From assembly GCF_001421965.1 (NCBI RefSeq), contig NZ_LMLP01000022.1, positions 186,001-250,000 of the forward strand: DNA of 64,000 nucleotides, given 5' to 3'. This stretch comes from Sphingomonas sp. Leaf67. GTDB taxonomy: Bacteria > Pseudomonadota > Alphaproteobacteria > Sphingomonadales > Sphingomonadaceae. A program made the translations under genes and the position numbers. The notes under the pieces are model-generated. The model did not search any database. It had not been told where the DNA came from and worked only from the letters and a program-made list of their open reading frames with translations. The stretch's first letter is position 1. Every line of letters starts with the position of its first letter. Below are positions 63,751-64,000 of this stretch, one piece after another.

Positions 63751-64000
63751 TCACCCCTTGTGGCGGAAATACGCGGCGAAACCGCGCACCTGATGCTTCA
63801 GCTTCAACAGGTCGCGGTTCTTGATCAGGTCGTGCTGCGACTTGCCCAGCACATCGCGCAGCGCGGCGCGGACGCTTTCGACCATCCAGCTGCGCACCCG
63901 CTTCTGTCCCAGATGCTTGGCGAACAGCGCGCCGTTGCCGAAGCCATAGCCGCGATACATCTTCCGCGCCGCGTCCAGCCCGCGCCGGCCATGATAATGA
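63751..64000 (-). CDS. Glycosyltransferase family 2 protein, C-terminal fragment
   Basis: The frame is open from the window edge, so only the last 82 residues are seen. They start HYHGRRGLDAARKMYRGYGF and continue GNGALFAKHL, the C-terminal pattern of many GT2 enzymes (HHG...Y..G.GA...K), then a basic helical tail. Identification rests on this short motif only. The catalytic domain lies outside the window. Position next to amino-sugar genes fits a polysaccharide role. Confidence 0.6.
   Translation of the reverse strand, partial: HYHGRRGLDAARKMYRGYGFGNGALFAKHLGQKRVRSWMVESVRAALRDVLGKSQHDLIKNRDLLKLKHQVRGFAAYFRHKG

Overview
The window looks like chromosomal DNA of a high-G+C alphaproteobacterium, most probably a member of the Sphingomonadaceae. 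Supporting signs are an atpHA-G-DC operon without the F0 genes, a FYDLN-type zinc-ribbon protein, a DUF2794 protein, two long TonB-dependent receptors, a muramidase-less FlgJ, and a PqqD/HprK-like/nucleotidyltransferase cassette of the type called HPr-rel-A. The genus is an inference. I saw no integrated phage, no intact insertion sequence and no CRISPR array.

Layout. 1-10437: flagellar rod, hook, ring and stator genes (flgC truncated at the window edge, then flgDEFGHIJKL, motA, motB), with a good sigma-54 promoter before flgF. 10447-19128: a TonB receptor with a Gly-rich insert, two tandem hotdog thioesterases, a small secreted protein with an ambiguous start, a crotonase, the agmatine-to-putrescine pair aguA-aguB, a short transaldolase/fructose-6-phosphate aldolase and a XerC-type recombinase. 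19304-25271: ATP synthase F1 operon, unusually interrupted between atpG and atpD by two extra genes and by a 30-codon hybrid made of the atpD head joined to the atpG tail. 25682-32716: trypsin-like protease, priA, a ZnuD-like TonB receptor and a divergent IclR regulator. 33075-39008: cmk, aroA, FYDLN protein, tRNA-Ala(GGC), a 52-residue membrane protein, an LplT-like transporter, pgsA, moaD, moaE. 39332-46141: fasciclin protein, divergent oxyR and ahpC-ahpD, TauE/SafE permease, serine acetyltransferase, DUF2794, a membrane protein and a Pro-rich secreted protein.

46220-53395 is a complete phosphate-starvation module read leftward: phoR, pstS, pstC, pstA, pstB, phoU, phoB, with a three-repeat Pho box across the phoR stop codon. 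53484-56017 is a four-gene rightward cassette (small Tat-signal protein, PqqD-like protein, HprK-like kinase, nucleotidyltransferase) and is my best candidate for an uncharacterised peptide or protein modification system. 56262-63598 gathers amino-sugar nucleotide genes: glmS and glmU make UDP-GlcNAc, and wecB and wecC convert it to UDP-ManNAcA, with an SDR and a phosphoglycolate-phosphatase-like enzyme between them. A truncated family 2 glycosyltransferase closes the window.

Intergenic spaces are rich in several families of palindromic or long inverted repeats, two of them inside the atp operon. Starts were chosen from Shine-Dalgarno position, signal peptides and family N-termini, so many lie inside longer open frames.
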